NCBI RefSeq assembly: GCF_000423645.1
Contig: NZ_AUIJ01000013.1
Coordinates: 1 to 64,000 of the forward strand
From: Sediminimonas qiaohouensis DSM 21189
Lineage (GTDB): Bacteria; Pseudomonadota; Alphaproteobacteria; Rhodobacterales; Rhodobacteraceae
Length of the DNA stretch: 64,000 nt
Reading direction: 5' to 3'
Shown here: piece after piece, positions 52,638 to 61,383 of the stretch
How the letters are laid out: each line of letters opens with the position of its first letter
Numbering within the stretch: position 1 is the stretch's first letter
Made by a program: the position numbers and the translations under genes
The notes under the pieces: generated by a model
The model's input: only the letters and a program-made list of their open reading frames with translations
Databases searched by the model: none
What the model was told of the DNA's origin: nothing

Positions 52638-54574
52638 GGATGATGATCCTTCGGTTGCAGGAAATCTGTCAGGGCCGCGGCGGAAAATGGTTTGCGCAGC
52701 ACCGGCGCACGGGCTGCTGCGGCAAGGTGCATGGGATCATCCGGCGGTAGGGAGGTCATCAGCCGGCAAGGCGGCGGTGTATCGGTTTCGGCCAGCCTGT
52801 CCAGCAGGTCCAGCCCGGTCGCGTCGCCTTCAAGGTGGATGTCTGACAGCACGAGAGAAATGCCCGGCACCTCGTTCAGCAGGACCATCGCCTCGTCCAC
52901 GCTGGCCGCTTCGATCACGGCGTTGCCGGCGTCTGTCAGCATGGCGCGCACACCCTCGCGCAGGTCGGGGCTGTCTTCGATCAACAGAACCAGCCCGGGC
53001 GCGGCATGCGCGGGTGCCGGCGCGGGGCGCAGGGGCAATCGCATCGTGACCTGACCGCCCTGTTTGGGCGGATTGGCAAGCCGGACATGGCCGCCGGCAA
53101 GCTTGGTCATGTCATACACCATCGCCAGGCCCAGCCCCGAACCCTCCCCGCCCTTCGTGGAGAAAAACGGCTCAAGCGCATGGTCCAGAGCGGCGGGTGA
53201 GAACCCGGGCCCGCTGTCGGTGACGGAGAATTCGGCCCAGGTGTCCTGCACCGGGTGGACGTCAAGCGTGATGGTCCCGGTGTCGCCGCAGGCATCCCGT
53301 GCGTTCAGGATCAGGTTCAGCAGCGAATCCTGCAGCATGCCACTGTCCAGAAGCAGAGCTTCGTTGGCGATCTCGTTGGAGATATTCAGCGAGATACCGG
53401 GCGGCAGGGCCGGTGCGGCCAGCGTTTCCAGATCCGCCAGAAGCGCGGGCAGGTCGGTGGGCGCCGGGTGCCATTCCCGTGCGCCGGTAATGTCGGCAAT
53501 CCGGTTAAGCAAGCCGCCCCCGCGATTGGCCGCCGACAGCGTTGCGGCGATCAGGTCACGCGCCTGTTGCGGCAGCTCCATGCGCTGCAGTCGCGATTGG
53601 CTGCCCAGGATGATCGTCAGAAGGTTCGAGAAATCATGCGCCATGCCACTGGTCAGTTGCGCGGCCATTTCGCGCCTGCGGGTCTGTTGCAGGGCGGTGC
53701 GTGCCTGCGTTTCCTCGGTCACGTCCATCGACAGTATGTAGACCCCGTTAATGCCGCCGTCCTCGGGGTCGCGGTCGGGGGTGAACGCCGCGCGTATCCT
53801 GCGCGAGCTGTCCTCGTCGGTGAACTCGAATACCGAGGGGCTACCGCCAAAGGCCGCGTCCAGGTGCGGGCGGATCGCGTCATAGGCCGATTGCCCAAGT
53901 GCCTCGCCGATATGGCGGCCCACGATACTTGAGGGGCGGCCGGGCATTACCGTGTTCAGGCGGCGGTTGGAAAAGGTATAGATGCGCTCGGGGTCCACGT
54001 GCGCGATATGCGCCGGCATCATTTCCGTGGTCAGCCGCGTGCGCGCCTCTGTCTCGGTGATTTGGCGCTTTGCCTCCTCCAGTGCGGTGATGGTGGATTC
54101 CAGCTTGCGGTTGGTGCTGGCCAGTTTCTCGGCATAGGACAGGACGCGATCGCTTAGTTCCTCGGAGCGGGCGCGCAGCAATGCCTCCTGCTGCTTGGTG
54201 TGGGTGATGTCGGTGTAGACGGTGACCCAGCCCCCTTGCGGCAGTGGCGATCCCTCGACGCTGATGGTGCGGCCGTCGGGGCGTGTTCGCTCCATGTAGT
54301 GCGGCTCAAACGCGCGGGCCTGCTCGACCCGCGATTTGACCGCCGCGTCGATGTCTTCGACGTCGCCATATTCGCCGCGCGTGACCAGGTAGCGGATCGT
54401 CTCCCCGAATTCCGCCCCCGGTTTGGTAAGCGATTGCGGCAGGTCGAACATTTCCTGGAAGGGACGGTTGCAAACCACCAGCCGCAGGTCACTGTCATAG
54501 ATCGACAGCGCCTGTTGGATCAGGTTCAAACCCGCCATCGTCATGGCGGCCGTATCGGTGCGCCGTGGTGTCAT
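52634..54574 (-). CDS. Hybrid sensor histidine kinase with two PAS domains and a receiver
   Basis: 646 residues, no membrane helix, so a cytoplasmic sensor. PAS-like domain 1 (about 15-125, PAS_7-type), a coiled coil (135-180), PAS domain 2 (about 185-290), HisKA with H313 (GMAHDFSNLL), HATPase (N424 in LNLILNARDAC, DSGPGF, GSGLGLAMVYD) and a C-terminal receiver (D578 in LVLSDIHLE, K628). I start at ATG 54574 (AAGAGG upstream). A relay through the receiver to the OmpR-type regulator is likely. Confidence 0.9.
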   Translation of the reverse strand: MTPRRTDTAAMTMAGLNLIQQALSIYDSDLRLVVCNRPFQEMFDLPQSLTKPGAEFGETIRYLVTRGEYGDVEDIDAAVKSRVEQARAFEPHYMERTRPDGRTISVEGSPLPQGGWVTVYTDITHTKQQEALLRARSEELSDRVLSYAEKLASTNRKLESTITALEEAKRQITETEARTRLTTEMMPAHIAHVDPERIYTFSNRRLNTVMPGRPSSIVGRHIGEALGQSAYDAIRPHLDAAFGGSPSVFEFTDEDSSRRIRAAFTPDRDPEDGGINGVYILSMDVTEETQARTALQQTRRREMAAQLTSGMAHDFSNLLTIILGSQSRLQRMELPQQARDLIAATLSAANRGGGLLNRIADITGAREWHPAPTDLPALLADLETLAAPALPPGISLNISNEIANEALLLDSGMLQDSLLNLILNARDACGDTGTITLDVHPVQDTWAEFSVTDSGPGFSPAALDHALEPFFSTKGGEGSGLGLAMVYDMTKLAGGHVRLANPPKQGGQVTMRLPLRPAPAPAHAAPGLVLLIEDSPDLREGVRAMLTDAGNAVIEAASVDEAMVLLNEVPGISLVLSDIHLEGDATGLDLLDRLAETDTPPPCRLMTSLPPDDPMHLAAAARAPVLRKPFSAAALTDFLQPKDHHP

Positions 54575-54615
54575 GCATGCCTCTTGCAACATGCCATGGC
54601 TATCACTCTCCGCGA

Positions 54616-54655
54616 GACAGGCAAATAGGCCTGTCACGCCTGTTACAATTTGTAA
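54616..54655. promoter_or_regulatory. Repeats in the divergent control region between the kinase and ligase/liv operons
   Basis: The inverted repeat GACAGGC-N6-GCCTGTC spans 54616-54635. Tandem 9-mers GCCTGTCAC (54629-54637) and GCCTGTTAC (54638-54646) overlap it, followed by the palindrome TTACAATTTGTAA (54643-54655). Tandem direct repeats are the usual binding form for OmpR-family regulators, and an adjacent one is encoded here. TTGACG at 54681 is a possible -35 for the ligase/liv operon. Confidence 0.55.
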
Positions 54656-54780
54656 GAATTGCGAAATGATCAGGAAAAAGTTGACGCAGAGGGTCTGACC
54701 TGCACCCATTGATCGGGGAAGAATCGCCGGTCAACCGGGGGCACCTGCCTGAAAAGAACGGGCATTTGGGAGGAACAGAT

Positions 54781-56754
54781 TTGGCACAGTCGTCACAGGC
54801 GACGGATGGGCTGTCGTCCATACCGGCGCTTTTGAAGCGTAACGCTGCGGAATTCGGCCACAAGGCTGCATACCGGGAGAAAGAATTCGGCATCTGGCAA
54901 AGCTGGACGTGGAAGCAAGCCGCCGAAGAGATAGACAACCTGGCGCTTGGCCTGATCAACCTCGGGGTCGAAGAGGGTGACTTTGTCGCGATCATCGGCC
55001 GCAACCGGCCGTACCTCTATTGGTCAATGGTCGCCGCGCAGTCGGTCGGGGCGATCCCCGTGCCGCTCTATCAGGATGCCGCGGCCGAAGAGATGGCTTA
55101 CGTGCTTGATCACTGCGGCGCGCGCTTTGTCATCGTCGAGGACCAGGAGCAGGTCGACAAGGTGATCGAGGTGCAGGACCAGTTGCACCAGTTCGAGCAT
55201 ATGATCTACCTCGATCCAAAGGGGCTGCGGAAATACGATCATGCGCGCCTGCATGAGTTCGCTCATATTCAAGAGCAAGGCCACGCCGCACGCGACGAAT
55301 TCACGCCTGAGCTGGAAAAGCGCCGCGCCAAGCTGGACTACTCCAGTGTTTGCGTGATGCTTTACACCTCGGGCACGACGGGCAAGCCAAAGGGCGTTGT
55401 CCTGTCGAACCGCAACGTCATCGAGAGCGCCAAGAACAGTGCCGCCTTCGATAACCTTGGCCCCAATGAAGAGGTGCTTGCCTATCTGCCGATGGCATGG
55501 GTGGGCGATTTCATCTTTTCCATCGGTCAGTCCTATTGGTGCGGATTCTGCGTCAACTGCCCCGAGAACGCGGACACGATGATGATTGACCTGCGCGAGA
55601 TCGGGCCGACTTACTACTTCGCGCCTCCGCGGGTGTTCGAGACGCAGTTGACCAACGTCATGATCCGGATGGAGGACGCGGGCCGGTTAAAGAAATGGCT
55701 GTTCGATACCTTCATGGCACATGCGCGTAAGGTTGGGCCCGCTATCCTTGATGGCAAACCCGTCGGCGCGTGGGATCGGATCAAGTACGCCCTTGGCGAT
55801 CTGTTCATCTACGGCCCGCTAAAGAACACGCTTGGTTTCAGCCGTGTGCGCGTCGGCTACACCGCCGGCGAGGCGATCGGCCCGGAAATCTTTGATTTCT
55901 ATCGCTCTTTGGGGATCAACCTGAAGCAGCTCTATGGTCAGACCGAGGCGACCGTGTTCATCACGGTGCAGCCCGACGGCGAAGTGCGCAGCGATACCGT
56001 GGGTGTCCCGGCGCCGGGTGTCGAACTGAAGATCAGCGACGATGGAGAGGTCTTTTATCGCAGTCCCGGCGTGTTCGAAAACTACTACAAGAACCCCGAA
56101 AGCACCGCCGATACCAAGGATCCGGATGGCTGGGTCGCAACGGGCGATGCGGGCTTTATCGAAGAAGACACCGGGCACCTGCGCATCATCGACCGCGCCA
56201 AGGATGTCGGCAAGATGTCCGATGGAAGCCTGTTCGCGCCTAAGTATGTCGAGAACAAGCTCAAGTTCTACCCCAACATCTTAGAGGCGGTGGTGTTCGG
56301 CAACGAGCGCGAAAAGTGCATGGCCTTCATCAACATCGACCTGAGTGCCGTGGGCAACTGGGCCGAGCGCAACAACATTGCATACTCGTCCTACCAGGAG
56401 CTGGCCGGACACCCGAAGGTGCTGCAAACCGTTCAGGAACACGTGGAAGAGGTCAACAAATCCGTGGCCGAAGACCCGATGCTATCGGGGTGCCAGGTGC
56501 ATCGCTTCTTGATCTTGCACAAGGAACTGGACGCCGATGACGGCGAGATGACCCGCACCCGAAAGGTGCGCCGCCGTATCGTCGAAGACAAGTATAGCGA
56601 CCTTATCACCGCGCTTTACGACGGCTCGAAAGAGATCTTCACCAAGACCGAGGTGACCTACGAGGACGGGCGCAAGGGCTCGATCAGTGCGACACTTGAG
56701 ATCAGGGACGCGGCCGTGGTGCCGGTGACCCCGCAAAAGGTGGCAGCGGAATGA
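54781..56754 (+). CDS. AMP-forming acyl-CoA synthetase (long-chain type), first gene of the liv operon
   Basis: 657-residue adenylate-forming ligase. P-loop YTSGTTGKPKGV (195-206), (YGQTEATVFIT) and (GWVATGDAGF) are the A3-A7 motifs. The start is TTG 54781, 6 nt after GGGAGGA; TTG 54709 has no such site. Activates an acid to acyl-CoA. Overlaps livG by 4 bp (ATGA), so it is cotranscribed with the transporter. Confidence 0.85.
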   Translation: MAQSSQATDGLSSIPALLKRNAAEFGHKAAYREKEFGIWQSWTWKQAAEEIDNLALGLINLGVEEGDFVAIIGRNRPYLYWSMVAAQSVGAIPVPLYQDAAAEEMAYVLDHCGARFVIVEDQEQVDKVIEVQDQLHQFEHMIYLDPKGLRKYDHARLHEFAHIQEQGHAARDEFTPELEKRRAKLDYSSVCVMLYTSGTTGKPKGVVLSNRNVIESAKNSAAFDNLGPNEEVLAYLPMAWVGDFIFSIGQSYWCGFCVNCPENADTMMIDLREIGPTYYFAPPRVFETQLTNVMIRMEDAGRLKKWLFDTFMAHARKVGPAILDGKPVGAWDRIKYALGDLFIYGPLKNTLGFSRVRVGYTAGEAIGPEIFDFYRSLGINLKQLYGQTEATVFITVQPDGEVRSDTVGVPAPGVELKISDDGEVFYRSPGVFENYYKNPESTADTKDPDGWVATGDAGFIEEDTGHLRIIDRAKDVGKMSDGSLFAPKYVENKLKFYPNILEAVVFGNEREKCMAFINIDLSAVGNWAERNNIAYSSYQELAGHPKVLQTVQEHVEEVNKSVAEDPMLSGCQVHRFLILHKELDADDGEMTRTRKVRRRIVEDKYSDLITALYDGSKEIFTKTEVTYEDGRKGSISATLEIRDAAVVPVTPQKVAAE

Positions 56755-57572
56755 ACCAGATGACAGAAGAAGGCTACGTCACCGAAGACGGACGCACCAT
56801 TGGCGGTAAGCTGATGGAAATGAAGCACATTTCGCTGCGGTTCGGCGGGGTCAAGGCGATCACCGATATCAGCTTTGATATCCGCGAGGGCGAGATCCGC
56901 GCGATCATCGGGCCGAACGGGGCGGGGAAGTCCTCGATGCTGAACGTCGTCAGCGGATTTTACGTGCCGCAAGAGGGCGAAGTTTGGTTCCGCGGCGAGA
57001 AGCGCCCGCAGATGCGCCCCTACGAAGTGGCCCGCCAGGGCATCGCCCGCACGTTCCAGAACATCGCCCTGTTCGAGGGTATGAGCGTTCTGGACAACGT
57101 GATGACGGGGCGCCTGACGCATATGCAAACGGGCATCGCGGCGCAGGCCCTGTGGAAGGGCAAAGCCGAGCGCGAAGAGGTCGAAAACCGCGAGTTCGTT
57201 GAAAAGATTATCGATTTTCTGGAAATCCAGGCGATCCGCAAAACGCCGGTGGCGAACCTGCCATACGGCATGAAAAAGCGCGTCGAGCTTGCCCGTGCCT
57301 TGGCGGCCGAGCCCAAGCTGCTGCTGCTGGACGAGCCCATGGCGGGCATGAACGTCGAGGAAAAAGAGGACATGAGCCGCTTCGTTCTCGATGTGAATGA
57401 CGAGTTCGGCACGACCATCGCCCTGATTGAACACGACATGGGCGTGGTTATGGATCTTAGCGACCGGGTCGTCGTCATGGATTACGGCAAGAAGATCGGC
57501 GACGGAACGCCGGACGAGGTTCGCAACAACCAGGACGTCATCGACGCCTATCTGGGGGTGTCACATGACTGA
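56751..57572 (+). CDS. livG: Branched-chain-type ABC importer ATPase (LivG)
   Basis: 273-residue ATPase. Walker A GPNGAGKSS (54-62), Q-loop (ARTFQNIALF), an atypical signature LPYGMKKRVELARA and Walker B LLLLDEP with D-loop (AGM). The IGPNGAGK..LNVVSG(F) pattern fits LivG. The ATP-binding site is complete. A 28-codon frame and a livH gene follow. Confidence 0.93.
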   Translation: MNQMTEEGYVTEDGRTIGGKLMEMKHISLRFGGVKAITDISFDIREGEIRAIIGPNGAGKSSMLNVVSGFYVPQEGEVWFRGEKRPQMRPYEVARQGIARTFQNIALFEGMSVLDNVMTGRLTHMQTGIAAQALWKGKAEREEVENREFVEKIIDFLEIQAIRKTPVANLPYGMKKRVELARALAAEPKLLLLDEPMAGMNVEEKEDMSRFVLDVNDEFGTTIALIEHDMGVVMDLSDRVVVMDYGKKIGDGTPDEVRNNQDVIDAYLGVSHD

Positions 57573-57651
57573 TTTTTTCACGTCGGTAAAACGTCGGTAT
57601 CGCGTCGGTAAGCCGACAGTGCCGCAGCGTAACGCGAAAACGGAGGCTTGA
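57565..57651 (+). CDS. Possible 28-residue peptide between livG and livH
   Basis: ATG 57565 to TGA 57649-57651 encodes a basic peptide (MTDFFTSVKRRYRVGKP then TVPQRNAKTEA). It overlaps the livG end by 8 bp and stops 3 bp before livH. Inside it CGTCGGTA is repeated three times at an exact 11-bp spacing (57581, 57592, 57603). It may be a spacer rather than a gene. Confidence 0.35.
   Translation: MTDFFTSVKRRYRVGKPTVPQRNAKTEA
57581..57610. repeat. Three CGTCGGTA direct repeats at 11-bp spacing
   Basis: CGTCGGTA begins at 57581, 57592 and 57603, exactly 11 bp apart, a helical-turn spacing suited to side-by-side protein binding, between livG and livH. Confidence 0.6.
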
Positions 57652-57654
57652 TCC

Positions 57655-58641
57655 ATGCCTGAACAGGTACTTTGGGGAATGGAGGTCTTCCTGAACGGCC
57701 TCATGGCGGGCGTGCTCTATGCGCTGGTCGCTCTTGGCTTTGTCCTGATCTTCAAGGCGTCCGGGATTTTCAACTTCAGCCAGGGCGTGATGGCCCTTTT
57801 CGCGGCGCTGACGCTGGTGGGCATCATGGAAGGGCAGGTTCCATTCAGTCACTTGATCAATGCCGCCCTTGGCACCGATGTGCACCATTTCGGATGGCAC
57901 GTGCCGGCCTTTGCCGCGATTTTGCTGACAATGGGGGTGATGGTCCTGCTGGCCTGGGCGGTGAACCAGTTCATTTTCCGGCATCTCGTTGGACAAGAGC
58001 CGATCATCCTGTTCATGGCAACAATCGGCTTGGCGTATTTCCTGGAAGGGTTCGGCGACATCATGTGGGGCAGCGACATCAAGAAGCTTGATGTCGGCCT
58101 TCCGCAGGGGATCAACGGCATGATCGATGAGGTCACTTACAACATCTTTGGCTACGGCTTCTTCATCGACAATCTTGATATATGGGCAACCGTGATCGCG
58201 GCGTTGCTGGTGATCGTGCTGACCATATACAGCCAGTATTCCAAGCAAGGCCGCGCCCTGCGCGCCGTGGCGGATGACCACCAGGCGGCGCTGTCGGTCG
58301 GTATTTCGCTCAAGTTCATCTGGGTTCTGGTCTGGTCCATCGCCGGGTTCGTTGCCCTCGTGGCGGGGATCATGTGGGGCACCAAGTCGGGCGTTCAGTT
58401 CTCGCTATCGCTGATCGCGCTCAAGGCTCTGCCGGTGCTGATGCTGGGCGGCTTCACCTCGATCCCCGGCGCCATCGTTGGGGGCCTGATCATCGGCGTG
58501 GGTGAGAAACTGTTCGAGTTCCTTGTCGGGTCCATGATTGGCGGGGCGACCGAGAACTGGTTCGCCTATGTTCTCGCCCTGATTTTCCTCGTGTTCCGGC
58601 CGCAGGGCCTGTTCGGCGAGAAGATCATCGAGAGGGTATAG
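57655..58641 (+). CDS. livH: Branched-chain-type ABC importer permease (LivH)
   Basis: 328-residue permease with about eight membrane helices. LNGLMAGVLYALVALGFVLIFKASGIFNFSQG is typical LivH (residues 11-43), and (GRALRAVADDHQAAL) carries the ATPase-contact loop. CGGAGG precedes ATG 57655. Confidence 0.93.
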   Translation: MPEQVLWGMEVFLNGLMAGVLYALVALGFVLIFKASGIFNFSQGVMALFAALTLVGIMEGQVPFSHLINAALGTDVHHFGWHVPAFAAILLTMGVMVLLAWAVNQFIFRHLVGQEPIILFMATIGLAYFLEGFGDIMWGSDIKKLDVGLPQGINGMIDEVTYNIFGYGFFIDNLDIWATVIAALLVIVLTIYSQYSKQGRALRAVADDHQAALSVGISLKFIWVLVWSIAGFVALVAGIMWGTKSGVQFSLSLIALKALPVLMLGGFTSIPGAIVGGLIIGVGEKLFEFLVGSMIGGATENWFAYVLALIFLVFRPQGLFGEKIIERV

Positions 58642-58643
58642 AT

Positions 58644-58874
58644 ATGCGCAAGCTGATTGCCATAGCAAACGTGATCGCCTGGTCGGGGTTCTGGGCTTTC
58701 GGCTACCTGGCGATCACGGCCGAGGGCCTCAGCGAGCGGCAGCTTCTGATCGCTGCCATGCTGGCAGGGTTTGGGTTTTTGACCGGGATCGTGACCTATC
58801 TCAATCTGTCTGCGCCCAAGCGCGCCACGTCGAACAACCCGGCGACCAAAGCCGGGACCATGCAGGAAGGGTAA
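58644..58874 (+). CDS. Small membrane protein between livH and livM
   Basis: 76 residues, two hydrophobic helices (LIAIANVIAWSGFWAFGYLA and LLIAAMLAGFGFLTGIVTYL) then a polar tail. It begins 2 bp after livH and ends 6 bp before livM. Unrecognised; it may be a transporter accessory subunit. Confidence 0.7.
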   Translation: MRKLIAIANVIAWSGFWAFGYLAITAEGLSERQLLIAAMLAGFGFLTGIVTYLNLSAPKRATSNNPATKAGTMQEG

Positions 58875-58880
58875 CAAGAG

Positions 58881-59957
58881 ATGTTCTATCGCGAAGCGGG
58901 GGATTTCAAGACGTCCTACAAGGACGACAATCAGACCTTCCCGATCAAGTTCGACCGCTACCGCTACTACGCCGTCCTTTTGTTCGGCTTTGCCGTGGTG
59001 CCATTCCTGATCGATGACTATTGGGTGAACGCCATTTTCATGCCGTTCCTGATCTATGCCATTGCCGCGATCGGGCTGAATATCCTTGTCGGCTATTGCG
59101 GGCAGGTCAGTCTCGGCACCGGCGGGTTCATGGCGGTCGGGGCCTACGCGGTTTACAAGCTGATGACCGCGTTTCCGGATGTGAATATCTTTTTCCACGT
59201 GATCATCGCCGGGGCAATCACGGCAATAGTTGGTTTGCTGTTCGGCCTTCCATCCCTGCGGATCAAGGGGTTCTACCTTGCCGTGGCGACGCTGGCGGCG
59301 CAGTTCTTCCTGGTGTGGTTGTTCAACCGCGTTCCGTGGTTCTACAACTACTCGGCCTCGGGACAGATCAGCGCGCCCGAGCGCACCGTTTTCGGCGTTC
59401 CGGTCACCGGAGCGGAAACCAGCGCATGGGCCACCTACCTGTTCTGCCTTGTCTTTGTGTTCCTGAGCGCGATTGTTGCGCGCAACCTCACGCGCGGTAG
59501 CGTTGGCCGCAAATGGATGGCGATCCGGGACATGGATATCGCCGCCGAGATCATTGGCGTTAACCCGCTCAAGGCCAAGCTGAGTGCCTTTGCGATTTCA
59601 TCCTTCTTCATCGGCATCTCGGGCGCGCTGTTCTTTGCCGTCTATCTAGGGGCTGTCGAAGTGGGCGAGGCGTTCGGTATCAACAAGTCGTTCCTGGTGC
59701 TGTTCATGGTCATCATTGGCGGTCTCGGGTCGATATTCGGCTCGTTCGCGGGGGCGGCATTTCTTGTGCTGTTGCCTGTCCTTCTGAAGAATACGCTGGT
59801 TGGCGGACTTGGCTGGCCGACCGATTTGGCTGCGCACCTGGAGTTCATGATTGTCGGCGGTTTGATCATCACGTTCCTCGTGGCCGAGCCGCATGGGTTG
59901 GCGCAGCTATGGCGCGTGGCCAAGCAAAAACTGAGACTCTGGCCTTTCCCGCACTGA
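58881..59957 (+). CDS. livM: Branched-chain-type ABC importer permease (LivM)
   Basis: 358-residue permease with (AIGLNILVGYCGQVSLGTGGFMAVGAY) typical of LivM. A later (RKWMAIRDMDIAAEIIGVN) is the ATPase-contact loop. About ten helices. Pairs with LivH. Confidence 0.93.
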   Translation: MFYREAGDFKTSYKDDNQTFPIKFDRYRYYAVLLFGFAVVPFLIDDYWVNAIFMPFLIYAIAAIGLNILVGYCGQVSLGTGGFMAVGAYAVYKLMTAFPDVNIFFHVIIAGAITAIVGLLFGLPSLRIKGFYLAVATLAAQFFLVWLFNRVPWFYNYSASGQISAPERTVFGVPVTGAETSAWATYLFCLVFVFLSAIVARNLTRGSVGRKWMAIRDMDIAAEIIGVNPLKAKLSAFAISSFFIGISGALFFAVYLGAVEVGEAFGINKSFLVLFMVIIGGLGSIFGSFAGAAFLVLLPVLLKNTLVGGLGWPTDLAAHLEFMIVGGLIITFLVAEPHGLAQLWRVAKQKLRLWPFPH

Positions 59958-60030
59958 GTGTGGGGTGGGCACCTGTTCGGGGGCAACCCTGATATCACCA
60001 TCGGAAAAAAACCAAGGGAGGATATACCCG

Positions 60031-61314
60031 ATGAAACTGAAACTGATTACTGCCGCTGCCGCCACGTTGATGGCCGCAGCCCCGGCAATGGCGGAACTCG
60101 TGTTCCCGTCATTGTCCTATCGCACGGGTCCCTACGCGGCCAACGGCATCCCGTTCGCGGATGGCTACGCGGATTACTTCACGCTGTTGAATGAGCGCGA
60201 CGGCGGCATCGGCGGCGAGCCGATCCGCATGGTCGAGTGCGAAACCGGCTACAACACCGAGAAGGGTGTTGAGTGCTACGAGGCCACCAAGGGCGAAGGC
60301 TCACTGGTGTATCAGCCGCTTTCGACCGGGATCACCTATCAGTTGATCCCCAAAGTCACCGCGGACGGCATTCCGATGCATTCGATGGGCTATGGCCGGA
60401 CCTCGGCCAAGAACGGCGAGGTGTTCCGCAATATCTTCAACTATCCCGCCAACTACTGGGACGGCGCCAGCCACGCGGTGACGCACATCCTGAACGAGAA
60501 CGATGGCGACATCAGCGACAAGACCATCGCGCTGGTTTACCACAACTCGGCCTACGGCAAGGAGCCGATCCGCACGCTGGAGGAGCTGAGCAAGAAGCAC
60601 GGCTATGACCTGACGCTGCTGCCGGTGGATCACCCCGGCCAGGAGCAGAAGTCGCAGTGGCTGCAAATCCGCCGTGAAAAGCCAGATTATGTCGTGATGT
60701 GGGGCTGGGGCGTTATGAACCAGGTCGCCATCCAGGAAGCCGTGAACATCCGCTATCCGATGGAAAACTTCATCGGCATCTGGTGGTCCGGGTCCGAGAA
60801 CGACGTGAAGCCGGCCGGCGCGGGCGCCCATGGTTACAAGGCGCTGACCTTCCACAACTTCGGCACCGACTATCCGCTCTATGATGACCTGCAGGAGTAT
60901 GTCATCGACGCGGGCAAGGCAGCCGGCGCCGGCGATCAGGTTGGCACCGTGCTTTACAACCGCGGCATGTACGCGGCGATGCTTGCAGCAGAAGCAGCCA
61001 AGACGGCCCAGGAAATCCACGGCACTAGCGCGATCACCTCTGAGATGATGCGTGACGGCATGGAGGCCCTGGAGATGACCGAAGAGAAGATGGCCGAGCT
61101 TGGCCTGCCGAACTTCGGTCCGGAATTCACCGTGACCTGCGAAAACCACGGCGGCAACGGCTATGGCGCCGTTGCGCAGTGGGATGCAGAAGCCGGTGAA
61201 TGGAACATGATCACCGACTACTTCCAGTCGGACCAGGAGGTTCTTGCGCCGCTGATCGAGGCGGATTCCATGGCTTATGCCGAGGAAAACGACATCGAGC
61301 CTGGCTGCGACTGA
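60031..61314 (+). CDS. Periplasmic substrate-binding protein of the Liv-type importer
   Basis: 427-residue peripheral ligand-binding protein with signal peptide (KLITAAAATLMAAAPAMA) and the LivK-like two-lobed fold ((GYADYFTLLNERDGGIGGEPI), (VYHNSAYGKEP)). Size and insertions exceed LivJ/LivK, as in group members that bind aromatic or other carboxylates. AGGGAGG precedes ATG 60031. A 12-bp hairpin follows. Confidence 0.9.
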   Translation: MKLKLITAAAATLMAAAPAMAELVFPSLSYRTGPYAANGIPFADGYADYFTLLNERDGGIGGEPIRMVECETGYNTEKGVECYEATKGEGSLVYQPLSTGITYQLIPKVTADGIPMHSMGYGRTSAKNGEVFRNIFNYPANYWDGASHAVTHILNENDGDISDKTIALVYHNSAYGKEPIRTLEELSKKHGYDLTLLPVDHPGQEQKSQWLQIRREKPDYVVMWGWGVMNQVAIQEAVNIRYPMENFIGIWWSGSENDVKPAGAGAHGYKALTFHNFGTDYPLYDDLQEYVIDAGKAAGAGDQVGTVLYNRGMYAAMLAAEAAKTAQEIHGTSAITSEMMRDGMEALEMTEEKMAELGLPNFGPEFTVTCENHGGNGYGAVAQWDAEAGEWNMITDYFQSDQEVLAPLIEADSMAYAEENDIEPGCD

Positions 61315-61326
61315 TCCACGACACGC

Positions 61327-61354
61327 ATCCCGGCCGCATCCCTGCGGCCGGGAT
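61327..61354 (+). other. Perfect 12-bp hairpin between the binding-protein gene and livF
   Basis: ATCCCGGCCGCA (61327-61338), loop TCCC, then its exact complement (61343-61354). No U-tract follows, so it is more likely an RNA-stabilising or attenuating element that raises the level of the upstream binding-protein message relative to livF. Confidence 0.65.
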
Positions 61355-61383
61355 CACCCCGACAGATTTGGAAAGAGAATCCC

